Assembly: GCA_002633025.1 (NCBI GenBank)
Contig: NMRB01000137.1
Location: forward strand, 464,744 to 528,743
Reading direction: 5' to 3'
Origin: Notospermus geniculatus
Lineage: Eukaryota > Nemertea > Pilidiophora > Heteronemertea > Lineidae
Length of the DNA stretch: 64,000 bases
Within the stretch, counting starts at the first letter, position 1. Each line of letters begins with the position of its first letter. The position numbers were made by a program, and so were the translations under genes. This document shows positions 10,198 to 21,208 of this stretch, one piece after another. The notes under the pieces were generated by a model. That model was given only the letters and a program-made list of their open reading frames with translations, was not told where the DNA came from and ran no database searches.

Positions 10198-10746
10198 ATG
10201 AATAGTATGGAGTACCTCAACAATAAACAAAAGAAAGAATTAAAATTAATTGAAACGATTAATACTTTGAATATAAAGGGCACAAAGTGTGCTGGTGATG
10301 AAATATGTTGTGGAAAAATTAAACCACTTGAAGATTTCTCTTCTTCTGCTTTAAAATGTATTTGTAAGGAATGTTCTAAAAAAATAAAAGAAAGAAATAG
10401 GCAAGATAAAATAGATAATAATGAAGATAGATATATTTATGATAAGATAAGAAATTCTATTTCAAGAGTAGGAATATTTTCATCTGTCTTAAAGTGTACT
10501 GATAAATTCTTTTATAGTTGGGTTAAATCTCAAAGTAAAGAACCAGGTTATGATGATCTTTTCAATTCACATTTTGATCATGTTATTCCAATTCATTATT
10601 TCAAGAGATTCTCTAATGCATCACTTTTCTTATCAATCAGAGATAGTTGGATAAATATAATGCCATTAAATGCAACAGAGAATCTTAAAAAAAGTACTAA
10701 AGTAGACCTTGATTTATTTCAAACCCAACTAGATAAAGCAAAATAA
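10198..10746 (+). CDS. Zinc-ribbon HNH-type endonuclease-like protein
   Basis: 182 residues, start at TAAATG (10195-10200). Cys residues near 31-38 and 54-59 (CICKEC) look like a treble-clef or zinc-ribbon head. A central helical part follows, then the HNH-like core with HFDHVIPIHYF (Asp127-His128), a WINIMPLN strand and Glu-Asn at 161-162. The C-terminal end DLFQTQLDKAK closely matches the C-terminal module of the kinase fusion encoded at 11264-12352, so the two are paralogues. HNH proteins cut or nick DNA; in this element the role could be DNA processing or homing. Catalytic activity is unproven. Confidence 0.7.
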   Translation: MNSMEYLNNKQKKELKLIETINTLNIKGTKCAGDEICCGKIKPLEDFSSSALKCICKECSKKIKERNRQDKIDNNEDRYIYDKIRNSISRVGIFSSVLKCTDKFFYSWVKSQSKEPGYDDLFNSHFDHVIPIHYFKRFSNASLFLSIRDSWINIMPLNATENLKKSTKVDLDLFQTQLDKAK

Positions 10747-10837
10747 TTTATTGATAATTATTTGTTTATTGATGACAAATCACACACAGATATGATAAGT
10801 TATTATGATAATATACGAACTTTATTTTCGCAATTAA

Positions 10838-11269
10838 ATGGCAGCTGTAGGAATGATGATCGGTGGTGCTTTTGTTAATGCTTTTGCTTTTACTGGTTCT
10901 GGTTATTTGTTTAAAACAATAGATAAGAATGGTTATGAAGCTGAAATGAAACGGCATAACTATGCTCAAGAAAAATTACAGAAAGCTACAACTCAATGGG
11001 AAGAACATAGAAAGCAGACTATAGATTTTGTTAATCTTCAATTGAAAAAAGAACAACAATCAGCTTATGATTTTAGAGAAGCAGATTCTGCATTATTATT
11101 GTACAATGAACTACATCCAACAAATAAAATACAATTAACAAGAAAACCACAATTAAGTGATTATTATACTCCAAGTAAAGAGATGAAGAATTATGAATAT
11201 TTATGGATTATTGGTGGATTAACTGGTGGGTATATGGTGGGTATGGCACTTTATAGTATTTTTTTATAA
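10838..11269 (+). CDS. Polinton-associated conserved membrane/coiled-coil protein
   Basis: 143 residues, start at TAAATG (10835-10840). A Gly/Ala-rich hydrophobic N-terminus (GGAFVNAFAFTGSGYLF) is followed by a helical segment with KRHNYAQEKLQKA, then LSDYYTPS.EMK and a hydrophobic C-terminal helix (~120-142). I recall this order, in particular N-A-x-A-F-T-G-S and LSD(F/Y)YTPS, from Polinton-type elements of cnidarians; its function is unknown. Intact. It converges on the kinase gene and the two coding ends overlap by six bases. Confidence 0.7.
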   Translation: MAAVGMMIGGAFVNAFAFTGSGYLFKTIDKNGYEAEMKRHNYAQEKLQKATTQWEEHRKQTIDFVNLQLKKEQQSAYDFREADSALLLYNELHPTNKIQLTRKPQLSDYYTPSKEMKNYEYLWIIGGLTGGYMVGMALYSIFL

Positions 11270-12352
11270 ATTATATTGGTTAATAAAATATTGGGCTTTA
11301 ATTAATTGAGTATAAAACAAATTAAAGTCTATTGTATCACTTTTTGCTCTATTTTCTATTTGACTTATAGGTCTGATATTAATCCATTTCCAACATATAT
11401 TTGGTATATCTTTAAAATGTGCAATTGGTAAAACATGATCTAATTCTATAGGTCCTTCTACAGGATTTAACTTTAGCTGAAACTGTAACCATTCAATAAA
11501 GAATTTAGTTGTACAGCCTAAATATTGTTTAAGTGTACCTAAACTATTACATCTAGATAAACTATTCCTCATTAATTGTAACTGATAAAAGCCCGGGTCT
11601 TTGTATTTTTTATTCATATAAGGTCGCATATATTCTCTCCTACATTCTTTACAATAATTTTGTAAACCATCACTTGATTTAGAGTTTTTATGGTAATTAC
11701 TTTTAGGTTTATAATTTGTACATCTTGAACATTGCTTGTAAAAATAGAAACTGATAAAGTTTATAAACTTTTGTTTAACCTGATCTTTATCTAAATCGCC
11801 ATTTAAAATAATTACTACACAAGGTAAATTACTTTGGTTATTAATAAATAAGTCTTCATGATATTTATGTAATTTATTTAGGTATTCTAATGAAACATTA
11901 TTTTCTTCAACTCTTCCTCTTTCTAACATTCTCTTATAACACTCTTCTGGTTTTGTTCTTAAATAAACGATAAAATCTGGTTTAATGATATTGCTTTCAT
12001 TTTTTATGAATTCCTGAGTAGTATAATTATATTCACTATCAGTTAGGGTATTATCATCATAAGCCATTTTTGTAAATATATATTGTGAAGAATAAATACT
12101 TCTTTCCATTATTTTAAGTTTATCGGTTATAAAGTTATGATTATCTATTGATGTTTGTTGTGTCATTAATTGAAAGTCTTTCATATACCTCTTTGGTTCT
12201 TTATACATTAGTTCTAGCATATTTTGTCCTCCCCAATTTTTCCATCTTTCTATTGGTTCTGGTAAAACTATTATATCAATAAGCTGGTTTAATGATTCTA
12301 TTAGTGTACTTTTACCTGATGCTATATTTCCTTCTATAGTGATCGATCTCAT
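11264..12352 (-). CDS. Deoxynucleoside kinase fused to an HNH-type module
   Basis: 362 residues, start at TAAATG on the minus strand (12355-12350). Residues 1-~205 are a deoxynucleoside/thymidine-kinase-type domain: P-loop GNIASGKS (8-15), LPEP (30-33), ERSIYS (83-88), and the arginine-rich lid RMLERGR (141-147). Residues ~208-362 carry Cys pairs C208/C211 and C234/C237, an arginine-rich linker, then LDHVLPIAHF (Asp305-His306), the WINIRPIS strand and an Asn at 334, matching the free HNH protein at 10198-10746. The kinase would supply dNTP precursors. The fusion partner is unusual; a nuclease or DNA-binding role is inference. The frame is intact. Confidence 0.8.
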   Translation of the reverse strand: MRSITIEGNIASGKSTLIESLNQLIDIIVLPEPIERWKNWGGQNMLELMYKEPKRYMKDFQLMTQQTSIDNHNFITDKLKIMERSIYSSQYIFTKMAYDDNTLTDSEYNYTTQEFIKNESNIIKPDFIVYLRTKPEECYKRMLERGRVEENNVSLEYLNKLHKYHEDLFINNQSNLPCVVIILNGDLDKDQVKQKFINFISFYFYKQCSRCTNYKPKSNYHKNSKSSDGLQNYCKECRREYMRPYMNKKYKDPGFYQLQLMRNSLSRCNSLGTLKQYLGCTTKFFIEWLQFQLKLNPVEGPIELDHVLPIAHFKDIPNICWKWINIRPISQIENRAKSDTIDFNLFYTQLIKAQYFINQYNL

Positions 12353-12400
12353 TTATATGACAAAAATTTTATTATTATTTTTTTTAAGTTTTTATTATTT

Positions 12401-13018
12401 TTAACCAATATAACCCACTCTTGTCCTCCAACGTGATTCTAGGTCATCTTCTTCCATATCTTGAGCAAATTCTAAGTCGATGAAATCGGGGTTGATAAAA
12501 TCTTCATCATAAATTACTTCAAGTCTACCACTTGTTCTCTGCCAGTGTATCTGTGGTTCTGTAGAAGTAATATATGTTCTACAATATGGGCATTTATTAT
12601 ATAACATTGGGTAACAAGTACTACAACAATTATCATGGTTACAGGGATAAAATGTTATATTAGGTAAATTAGTATAACATACAATACAGAGATCATCATT
12701 TGTATCAGGTTCTATAAATAAATTTCTGATGTCGTAAAGAAAATCTTCAATAGAATTAACTATTTCATTTTCATTATTATTTATATTATTTTCATTATTA
12801 TTTATATTATTTTTATTATTATTTATATTATTTTCATTATTATTTATATTATTTTCATTATTATTTTCATTATTATTTATATTATTATTTATATTATTTT
12901 CATTATTATTTATATTATTATTTATATTATTTTCATTATTATTTATATTATTTATATTATTCATTAGAAATCTGAGAGCTAATGAGTCTTGATAATTTAT
13001 TCTTCTTGCGGCTTCCAT
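12401..13018 (-). CDS. RING-finger protein with Asn-rich repeat
   Basis: 205 residues. Residues ~20-85 are almost only Asn with spaced Ile and Glu, encoded by a repeated ATTATTATTT(A/C)T(A/T) pattern that probably expands by slippage. Residues 111-146 form a C3HC4-type RING: C111, C114, C126, H128, C131/C132, C135, C143, C146. This would be an E3 ubiquitin ligase-like factor acting on host proteins. The start lacks TAAATG, but TATAAATA occurs about 25 bases upstream. It lies between polymerase and kinase genes. Intact. Confidence 0.75.
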   Translation of the reverse strand: MEAARRINYQDSLALRFLMNNINNINNNENNINNNINNNENNINNNINNNENNNENNINNNENNINNNKNNINNNENNINNNENEIVNSIEDFLYDIRNLFIEPDTNDDLCIVCYTNLPNITFYPCNHDNCCSTCYPMLYNKCPYCRTYITSTEPQIHWQRTSGRLEVIYDEDFINPDFIDLEFAQDMEEDDLESRWRTRVGYIG

Positions 13019-14468
13019 AGTGACTTCGTGTATTTATATGACAAAAAATTTTTAAATGAGGTTTAAACTGATTCAGGATCACTATAATCTATAAAAGCTT
13101 CATAATAAGTTCCAAATGGTACTGTAGTTTTTCCGTCACCTAAAATATCTTTTATCATCAAATGGATTTAAACTTCTCTTATTTAACTCTTCTACATACA
13201 TATTGTGTTTTTCTGATCTTAATGTTCTCATATCATGGTTAAATATTTTACTATTATATAGTGAATTAAAATAATCGTCAAATGTTATATGTTTTTTAAC
13301 CACATGTTTACTTATTCCTTTTAACCTTTTAGATTCTGACTCAGAGTTGACTGCGTCTTTAGTTCGATAAGCATACATCTTACTTCTCAATCCTATAAAT
13401 TCTGTCATTTCCTCACCAGCTAATTCATCTTTAAAATAACCAGGAACTTTCTTTTTACTTGTATCATATAATGGATGATTTTTTGGATAATTACTGAAAT
13501 CAAAATGTTCCTTTAAATTCATTAAATCTTTTGTGAGGTCATCTGTTTTTAGTTTTAAAACAAACGAGTCAGTATCTTGATAGAGTAATTCTATGTTCCT
13601 TCCCCCAAAATAAGGTTGTAAGGTTTCATAATAGAATTTGTACATTAACAACTTTGATAACTCTAAAACTGTTGCTCCTATGTAAATTGGTTTATCAAAC
13701 CTTACTGATGTTTGACGCATTAAGATTGCACATAAGTCTTCGTCAAATATAATCTTTGATTCAAACTTTGGACTAGTTTGAAGTTTTAAAGCTCTTTCAT
13801 TATCATTAACTAATTCTACATCTTTTCTATTTCTTATGTTTTCACAAGTCTTACCATAAAATGCATTATTCATCAATTTGAAGTAATCTTTCTCAAAGTC
13901 TGTAGTTGCAACCATTCTTTGTTTAGTATTATGATCAATGTATGACGACAACCATTGTCTTTGTTCAAAACCTATGATATAATGAACTTTCTTTAGAATC
14001 ATTCCCTGTTGTAAATAGAATTGTAGATTTCTGTAATGTACTATATAATTTTTCTTATCTTTCTGGGTTAGGATTAATTTATCTACTTTTGGTCTCCTTC
14101 CACTATCATCACATAATAACTTCTTTTGGTAAGAACTTAACTCGTCATCTGGTATAAATAATGATTCTGGGCAATATGGGAAATTGATAGATTTAAATTT
14201 AATTGATGTTGGATATTCTAAATCTACTTCAAAATAACATCCTACAGGTGCATCTTCAGGAATACGTAATATATGATCTTTTGTTATTTCAAAGTTAGGT
14301 ATAAACTTTTTAAAGTTCTTTTCAAGTAAATATTGCATCATTGCCCAACCATATAAATTATTAGCATCAACATATAATAGTTTATGATTATCATCTGCTT
14401 TAACATATCTTGATCCCATTATGCCAGATATTCCACCTCTTATTGCTTTTTCAAATGATAATAGTGTA

Positions 14469-16875
14469 TCAATATCTGTTAACAAATCTAAATTTATATT
14501 TGTGTATTTTAAACCAGCTTGCCAAGTTAATCCAGGACATGAATAACAATGACAAGGAACTATTTCAAAGTATTTTAGATTAACAGTTCTAAATCTCTCA
14601 AATAAATCTGCTAATAATAATACATCTGATTTTAAGTATAAATCTATAAATTCTCCATGATCGTTAATTTTGAAATGATCCCATATTTCTTTTGCACTTT
14701 TATAAACTGATACTGGTTGTAACTCATTTTTAAGATCATCATAAAACATTTCAGGGGTTAGTTTTGTTTCATTATAACTTTCAAAAGAATTATAAAATGA
14801 ATATGGAACAGATCATTTTTTTGTTAGTAATTTAAAATCATCAGCTTTTGGATAATAATATCTTGTTATCTTAAAATCATCATCAACCATTGATTTAGTA
14901 CAATTATCTAAACTACCTTGTAAAAACCTATATGAGTCTAGAAACCTTAAACAACCAAACTGAAATGAAATATAACATTCTGCAGTTTTAGCTAATACTT
15001 TGATTTCTTTGTTCACTCCGTGTTTATCAGTCTTTCGGGTAAGTGTTTTGATAAATAAATGTGCATCATAATTACTTAAGTTATGAAAGAATACAGGTAC
15101 AGTGTTAATATTTCTAGCTTTTAAGTTACATTCATTATGAGCTGCTCCTATTTTCCATTGTAATGATCATGATCTCTAACTCTGTCATTGTTTAAAGGTT
15201 TACCACAATAATAACAATCTTTAGCTTCTTGAAATAGTTTTTCATTCTCCGATGTTAAAAGTAATCCAATTTTTGTTTTTAAAAGTTTACTAAATTGATT
15301 CTCAACATTTATTAACCAATTACAAAATATTTCTACCACATCTTCACCTCTATGACATAAATAATTGTTTGAACATAAATTTGTATAATATGAATGTATA
15401 TAAGCTCCAACTGCTGATGCAATTTGTTTTTTTAATTTCTGGGTTGTTGGGCCACTTTGTGGTTCTGTCAGTACTTTTTGAGATTTTTCCATTTCACAAG
15501 GTGGTAATTCACAATTAATACTCTCAAAATCTGCATAAATTACAAATGGTACTTTATTCTTGAAATTATAGTTTTTAAACTTCAATGTTGAAAATTTATC
15601 AGTTGGCATTTTTACTTCACAATAATCATGTTCACCACATTTCTTTTTATGCTCTATTAATGTCTCAATTTTTTTAAATGCATTCATACATCTCCTACAT
15701 AAATGTGATTCATGTTTTTGATTTGTTCTAAAGAAAAGATTAATATTTTTCAAATACATATAATGTTCCTGGTAATACAAAATATCAATAACATCATTAT
15801 CATCAAAATTCTTTGAAAGATATAATGGTTCAAGATTATAATCTAAAATATTTGTTGAATTAGGTTTTTTACTTTCTAATCCAAAAACATTAATTTTTAA
15901 ATTATTCTCTTTTTCAATTTTTGGTGTATCTTTTATCATAACTGGGAATGATTCAATTTTTATTTCATTTTGATATTTTTTATAAGAGTATATATCACTT
16001 ACATGATCTTTAGGGGGATATTTAGCGGCTAATAAAGCCCATAGAAAACATTTTCCATCATTTGACTGTACATTTATCACAGCTTTAGTTTTAAAAGGAA
16101 GTTTAATAAAATGACCACCTTTTAAATCTTGGTTGACCCCAGCAATCCAGATATCCATAAAAAGTATCTGATTTAATGATAAACCACTTCCTTTAAAATA
16201 TCTTTCATCAATTTGTGTATTTATGTAATTTAGAGATTTATTTAAGATTTCTATTCCTTTTGGTTTTGAAAGAATTACTTCACAAGGTGATTGGATATTA
16301 TGAACAATTAAATTTTCATGTTTAAAAAATTGTGCCTGACATGATAAACTTATCTTAAAACGTTTATTTTTAATGTTTGATAAAAGATCAATAAACTTAT
16401 CTTTATATTCTTTTACATCTACTGCTTTTTTATCATACCTTAATTGCATTGATATATTATTTCCATTCCTACCAAATTGTTTAATAATTCTTAAATCAGT
16501 TATAGGTTCTTGAGGTACTCCATACTCAAATTCTAAAGGGATTATTTTTGATTTTTTTTGGTGTTTGAGATAATTTCTTTAATTCTGTTTGTAATGATGC
16601 TTCTGTAAAATATTTTGGTAGTTCATCAAATAATTCTAAAGTCTCTTCCTCTTTTGCTGTAAAACCTGGTAATTCACTAAGTAAACTCTTAGTCTCTTGA
16701 TTTATTTGTCCTTTTAGAATATCTCTTCTAATTTTGGGTGTATAAAGTTTAATCTGACTTTCAACACTACTTTTATGTATCTTTGTTTTAAGATGACCAC
16801 TCCAGTTTCGTTTCTTTATTAATTTTTTACAATACTCACAATATTGTCCTTTCTCAAGATGCTGGAATTCTTTTC
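14469..16875 (-). repeat. Polymerase tandem duplication, unit A
   Basis: 2407 bp, offset by exactly 2409 from unit B. I found one mismatch (near 14562 versus 16971, a Val/Asp codon difference). Two extra bases (TG, 16876-16877) separate the units. Confidence 0.95.
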
Positions 16876-16877
16876 TG

Positions 16878-19284
16878 TCAATATCTGTTAACAAATCTAA
16901 ATTTATATTTGTGTATTTTAAACCAGCTTGCCAAGTTAATCCAGGACATGAATAACAATGACAAGGATCTATTTCAAAGTATTTTAGATTAACAGTTCTA
17001 AATCTCTCAAATAAATCTGCTAATAATAATACATCTGATTTTAAGTATAAATCTATAAATTCTCCATGATCGTTAATTTTGAAATGATCCCATATTTCTT
17101 TTGCACTTTTATAAACTGATACTGGTTGTAACTCATTTTTAAGATCATCATAAAACATTTCAGGGGTTAGTTTTGTTTCATTATAACTTTCAAAAGAATT
17201 ATAAAATGAATATGGAACAGATCATTTTTTTGTTAGTAATTTAAAATCATCAGCTTTTGGATAATAATATCTTGTTATCTTAAAATCATCATCAACCATT
17301 GATTTAGTACAATTATCTAAACTACCTTGTAAAAACCTATATGAGTCTAGAAACCTTAAACAACCAAACTGAAATGAAATATAACATTCTGCAGTTTTAG
17401 CTAATACTTTGATTTCTTTGTTCACTCCGTGTTTATCAGTCTTTCGGGTAAGTGTTTTGATAAATAAATGTGCATCATAATTACTTAAGTTATGAAAGAA
17501 TACAGGTACAGTGTTAATATTTCTAGCTTTTAAGTTACATTCATTATGAGCTGCTCCTATTTTCCATTGTAATGATCATGATCTCTAACTCTGTCATTGT
17601 TTAAAGGTTTACCACAATAATAACAATCTTTAGCTTCTTGAAATAGTTTTTCATTCTCCGATGTTAAAAGTAATCCAATTTTTGTTTTTAAAAGTTTACT
17701 AAATTGATTCTCAACATTTATTAACCAATTACAAAATATTTCTACCACATCTTCACCTCTATGACATAAATAATTGTTTGAACATAAATTTGTATAATAT
17801 GAATGTATATAAGCTCCAACTGCTGATGCAATTTGTTTTTTTAATTTCTGGGTTGTTGGGCCACTTTGTGGTTCTGTCAGTACTTTTTGAGATTTTTCCA
17901 TTTCACAAGGTGGTAATTCACAATTAATACTCTCAAAATCTGCATAAATTACAAATGGTACTTTATTCTTGAAATTATAGTTTTTAAACTTCAATGTTGA
18001 AAATTTATCAGTTGGCATTTTTACTTCACAATAATCATGTTCACCACATTTCTTTTTATGCTCTATTAATGTCTCAATTTTTTTAAATGCATTCATACAT
18101 CTCCTACATAAATGTGATTCATGTTTTTGATTTGTTCTAAAGAAAAGATTAATATTTTTCAAATACATATAATGTTCCTGGTAATACAAAATATCAATAA
18201 CATCATTATCATCAAAATTCTTTGAAAGATATAATGGTTCAAGATTATAATCTAAAATATTTGTTGAATTAGGTTTTTTACTTTCTAATCCAAAAACATT
18301 AATTTTTAAATTATTCTCTTTTTCAATTTTTGGTGTATCTTTTATCATAACTGGGAATGATTCAATTTTTATTTCATTTTGATATTTTTTATAAGAGTAT
18401 ATATCACTTACATGATCTTTAGGGGGATATTTAGCGGCTAATAAAGCCCATAGAAAACATTTTCCATCATTTGACTGTACATTTATCACAGCTTTAGTTT
18501 TAAAAGGAAGTTTAATAAAATGACCACCTTTTAAATCTTGGTTGACCCCAGCAATCCAGATATCCATAAAAAGTATCTGATTTAATGATAAACCACTTCC
18601 TTTAAAATATCTTTCATCAATTTGTGTATTTATGTAATTTAGAGATTTATTTAAGATTTCTATTCCTTTTGGTTTTGAAAGAATTACTTCACAAGGTGAT
18701 TGGATATTATGAACAATTAAATTTTCATGTTTAAAAAATTGTGCCTGACATGATAAACTTATCTTAAAACGTTTATTTTTAATGTTTGATAAAAGATCAA
18801 TAAACTTATCTTTATATTCTTTTACATCTACTGCTTTTTTATCATACCTTAATTGCATTGATATATTATTTCCATTCCTACCAAATTGTTTAATAATTCT
18901 TAAATCAGTTATAGGTTCTTGAGGTACTCCATACTCAAATTCTAAAGGGATTATTTTTGATTTTTTTTGGTGTTTGAGATAATTTCTTTAATTCTGTTTG
19001 TAATGATGCTTCTGTAAAATATTTTGGTAGTTCATCAAATAATTCTAAAGTCTCTTCCTCTTTTGCTGTAAAACCTGGTAATTCACTAAGTAAACTCTTA
19101 GTCTCTTGATTTATTTGTCCTTTTAGAATATCTCTTCTAATTTTGGGTGTATAAAGTTTAATCTGACTTTCAACACTACTTTTATGTATCTTTGTTTTAA
19201 GATGACCACTCCAGTTTCGTTTCTTTATTAATTTTTTACAATACTCACAATATTGTCCTTTCTCAAGATGCTGGAATTCTTTTC
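16878..19284 (-). repeat. Polymerase tandem duplication, unit B
   Basis: Second unit. Its outer edge joins normal N-terminal polymerase sequence, and its inner edge joins unit A through the TG filler. At that junction, polymerase sequence is fused to the zinc-finger region. Confidence 0.95.
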
Positions 19285-20125
19285 CTTGTTGATCAAGATT
19301 TAGTGGAGTTTCAATTTTAGTTTTTATTATTTTCCCCTCAGCACTACGAACATAAGCAGTACTATAAGTTTTTGGTTTTTCTGTATAAATTTTAGTCCAA
19401 TTTTGAAGATGCTTTATACTTTTATTATGACGTGCAAGATTTGTGTAAGTAATATCTGTTTTACATACTTCACAATGCACAGTTTCTGATTTAACAGGAG
19501 TAGTACTTTTTTTCTGTGAGGATATTTTATTACTTTGAATAATTTTATCTTGCACACCTCTGCTTAACCTCGTTTCACCTATTCCAATTCCACTTATTCT
19601 AGGTTCACCTATTCTAGGCCCACTTATTCTAGGTTCACCTATTCCAGTTCCACTTATTCCTGTTTTATTTTTGCTACTTTTTTTATCTTTGGTTTTATAT
19701 AGTAATTTAGATTTAGACATTCTAAACTTAGATGGATTAACTCTTTTTGTATGTTTTACCTCTCGTGTTTTAAAACCTTGTAATATCCATTCTGAAGGAC
19801 TAAATATTTGGCCCTTTTTATTTACTTTATACCCAGGTCGAATTCCTTTTGGGGAATGGAGTAATGTCCCAGTGCCTAAATCGACAACTATTTCTTTATC
19901 AAAAGGAATTTCACCTTTATTCACTTCATCTAAAGAATATGTTTCAAGATCTTCTAAAGGAGTGCGATGGAATATTGGGTCACCGCGGTCATTACTATTT
20001 AATTCATTAGGGGAAGAGAGTAAGTCAATAAGTTTAGATCTTTGCATTTGTGCCATTGGACTCATATCATCTAGGTTGATATCATTTTTAAAGCTTTTGA
20101 GCTCCATTTATTTAATAAAAATTTT

Positions 20126-21205
20126 TTAAATGTTTTTTATTTCTGAAACTGGTAACCATTCATTAAATTTATCACTATAACCTTTCCACTTTACCAAAGC
20201 GTACTTTTTCCCGTTGATTGTTTTATGCCTAATAATTTTTTCAATCTTGTACTCCAATTGTTCAGGATTTGGAACATAACTTAATTCCTCTTCATAAAAG
20301 TAACCATCAATAATTTCATTCTAATTATCCTCAAGTTGGTAAACAATTGGTTTAGTAAAAATAATCTGTTTTATTTTAAATACCTCTTCAGTAAAATTAG
20401 GAAGATAACCTTTTGCAAATATTGTCTTATATTTTGTTATTCTAACACTATCACCAATTTTAAATTTAGGATCACCAAATTCATTCTGTAAAAATACACC
20501 ATATAAATTGAACCAAACTGCTCCCTCATTTTTTTCCTCTCTAGCTTCTATTGGTTTCATTCCAATTGACGAGTGAAATGTATTATTATAACCTTTTACT
20601 AAATCTGGTAAAACTTCCAACCATTTGTCTGTCTCTTTTGCTGTAAAATATTTCCACATTCTGGTTTTTAAAGTTTTATTGAACCTTTCAACTACTGCGG
20701 CTTTTTTATCTGAGTATGAGGAAAACCATTCTATATTATTTTTCTCTAATAAGTCCTTTAGGTGTTTATTGTAAAATTCTTTACCATCATCAAATTGATT
20801 TTTTTCTGGTTTAGCTGATTTAAAAATATCTACAAATAAATCTTTGACCTCTTCACCTCTTTTACTCTTTAAAGGTAAAGCCCAAGCATATCTACTAAAT
20901 ATATCTTTAACTGTTAAAATATATTTATAACCTTTATTACTTTTCTCAAACGATTGCATATCAACTAAATCCGCTTGCCATTGTTGATCAGCATAAGAAA
21001 CCATTGTTTTTCTGTATGGGAATTTTGAAGTAAACGGTTTATGTAATTGATAAGTTGATAAGTCCCCAAGAAATTCTTTTAATTCTTTATACTTAATAAG
21101 TTTCCCATCCTCTTTAACTTTTTTCCATATTTGAGAAATATTTGTATAAGCAACTGGACTTTCAGGATTGAAATATAAATCCCTAAGATATTGTTCAGTA
21201 TCCAT
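20126..21205 (-). pseudogene. INT: Retroviral-type DDE integrase with chromodomain, nonsense codon
   Basis: Residues 1-~70 form the N-terminal helical part. The RNase H-like core has QWQADLVDM (Asp79), FDDGKEFY (Asp139) and VVERFNKTLK (Glu173), a DDE triad with 33 residues between the last two. A C-terminal beta part with FKIGDSVRI and KGYLPNFTEEVFKI follows. A TAG at 20323-20321 stops the frame, but the same frame continues through DGYFYEEEL and a chromodomain-like segment (ALVKWKGYSDKFNEWLP) to TAA at 20128-20126. The layout is that of Polinton c-integrases, which insert the element. Start context is TAAATAATGG rather than TAAATG. It ends close to the polymerase start. Confidence 0.88.
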
Positions 21206-21208
21206 TAT

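Larger units (their letters stand above)
13063..20107 (-). pseudogene. POLB: Family B (protein-primed type) DNA polymerase with zinc-finger N-terminus, broken and internally duplicated
   Basis: Start at TAAATG (minus, 20110-20105). The first ~390 codons (20107-18935) carry IGEPRISG-type repeats and two C2H2-like fingers (CEVCKTDITYTNLARH; CEYCKKLIKKRNWSGH). Then follow a Cys-rich segment, the exonuclease motif FVIYADFES, CxxC...DHDH, and the polymerase part: motif A YVDANNLYGWAM (ORF 14749-13136, Asp128), motif B KLMNNAFYGK (291-300) and motif C YQDTDS (390-395). This matches Polinton polymerases. Lesions: a frameshift at an A-run near 18960, one near 17560, an in-frame TGA at 17224-17222, and a frameshift near 13145 before the final stop (13065-13063). 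A 2407-bp tandem duplication (14469-19284) repeats the first three lesions and creates a chimeric frame at 17158-16526. Confidence 0.9.

Noticed and set aside
16526-17158. Independent 210-residue gene
   Set aside because: Chimera of polymerase and zinc-finger region created at the tandem-duplication junction.
13063-20107. Alternative genetic code reading TGA/TAA/TAG as sense
   Set aside because: All three stop types interrupt genes, and true frameshifts are also present, so decay explains it better.
19671-20129. 152-residue plus-strand ORF
   Set aside because: Antisense shadow of the polymerase N-terminus.
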